Part shown: piece after piece, positions 6,286 through 6,651 of the stretch
Layout of the letters: the number at the start of each line of letters is the position of its first letter
Position numbering within the stretch: position 1 is the stretch's first letter
From: Nitrospiraceae bacterium
Lineage (GTDB): Bacteria; Nitrospirota; Thermodesulfovibrionia; Thermodesulfovibrionales; Dissulfurispiraceae
Length of the DNA: 6,651 nt
Direction of reading: 5' to 3'
Assembly: GCA_003170655.1 (NCBI GenBank)
Contig: PMYY01000190.1
Span: forward strand, 1-6,651
The notes under the pieces: model-generated
Seen by the model: only the letters and a program-made list of their open reading frames with translations
Database searches by the model: none
What the model was told of the DNA's origin: nothing
Position numbers and translations under genes: made by a program

Positions 6286-6516
6286 TTATTCGGAGATGTC
6301 GATCTCTTCTTTAATCAACTTTTCGGCAATCTCTTTATCTTCGTCTCTGACGAGAATTTTGATCTCGCCGATCTTGCCGATGTTTACGGGGTAAGGGCTC
6401 ACTTTTGAAGATCTGAGAACGACCGGTACCCCTCCACTTTCAAGGAGATCCTTAATGATCTCAGCCTCGATGGAATCATAAGTCACCAGAACAACCGTCC
6501 AACGTTCGTCTCTCAT
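6286..6516 (-). CDS. DUF2007-like small protein
   Basis: From ATG 6516 the product has 76 residues: MRDERWTVVLVTYDSIEAEI, then a helix with KDLLESGGVPVVLR, and finally GEIKILVRDEDKEIAEKLIK. The layout (strand, helix with EA-x-x-x-x-LL, Gly, strand, then V-x-x-x-D-x-x-x-A at the end) is that of DUF2007, small single-domain proteins sometimes annotated as putative signal-transducing and structurally like a ferredoxin-type alpha-beta fold. The function is not established. I chose ATG 6516 over ATG 6543 because AAGGAGTG sits just upstream of it, inside the longer reading. The gene converges on glgC with a 4-base gap and no room for a separate terminator, so the two transcripts should overlap at their 3' ends. 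No signal peptide or membrane segment is visible. Confidence 0.7.
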   Translation of the reverse strand: MRDERWTVVLVTYDSIEAEIIKDLLESGGVPVVLRSSKVSPYPVNIGKIGEIKILVRDEDKEIAEKLIKEEIDISE

Positions 6517-6651
6517 GAACACTCCTTGGTTTTTCCTGGACATAAGGCATACCGTCTTAAGGCAGAAGAGATTGGTCGCTTTTGCCAGATTGCAGCTTTG
6601 TCCAGAATATAGATAATGGTTTCTTATGACGGATGTTCCCCTACAAAAATA
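6517..6651. other. upstream region of the DUF2007-like gene, window edge
   Basis: These bases precede the minus-strand DUF2007-like gene and should carry its promoter. AAGGAGTG (about 6520-6527 on the minus strand) is its ribosome binding site. A TATATT-like segment on the minus strand near 6606-6611 could be a -10 element, but its -35 region is poor. No other gene could be seen before the window ends. Confidence 0.4.

Overview
The window looks like a chromosomal segment of a Gram-negative (diderm) bacterium. The best indication is a GspA/GspB-type pair, which belongs with type II secretion and needs an outer membrane. The gene mix (short ExeA-like ATPase, rSAM/selenodomain-associated glycosyltransferase pair, bacterial GlgC, DUF2007-like protein) would fit an environmental lineage such as Nitrospirota or Desulfobacterota. 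That placement is inferred from gene content, not from a marker gene.

Layout, left to right. Positions 1-250 hold no recognisable gene. Positions 251-352 carry what looks like the broken N-terminus of a CBS-domain protein, with an amber stop and a frame change, ending where gspB ends. On the minus strand follow gspB (354-1109) and a gspA/exeA-like AAA ATPase gene (1143-2099), 33 bp apart and read as one operon with the ATPase first. A 178-bp divergent intergenic region separates this operon from a plus-strand XRE-family regulator (2278-2670), which lacks a clear ribosome binding site and has a near-perfect palindrome against its start codon. A strong hairpin lies behind the regulator (2727-2756), then about 390 bp with no supportable gene.

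From 3151 the plus strand carries a decayed FAD-dependent pyridine nucleotide-disulfide oxidoreductase (3151-3567). It keeps a good ribosome binding site, the FAD-binding N-terminus and the C-terminal dimerisation region, but has lost the middle of the protein. It runs directly into two tightly spaced genes, a family 2 glycosyltransferase (TIGR04283-like, 3576-4256) and a DUF2064/TIGR04282-like nucleotidyl/glycosyl transferase (4262-4933). This pair is typical of rSAM/selenodomain (arsenosugar-type) loci, but the radical SAM partner is not in the window. Next is glgC (5055-6281) with its own extended -10 promoter, convergent with a small DUF2007-like gene (6286-6516, minus strand).

Functional reading: one module for type II secretion assembly, one remnant sugar-transfer operon whose redox gene has died, and one gene that commits glucose-1-phosphate to glycogen. 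I found no CRISPR array, RNA gene or intact mobile element. The most notable signals are the two gene remnants, the unusually short GspA-like ATPase and the palindrome at the regulator's start. I did not find convincing evidence of a wholly new system.
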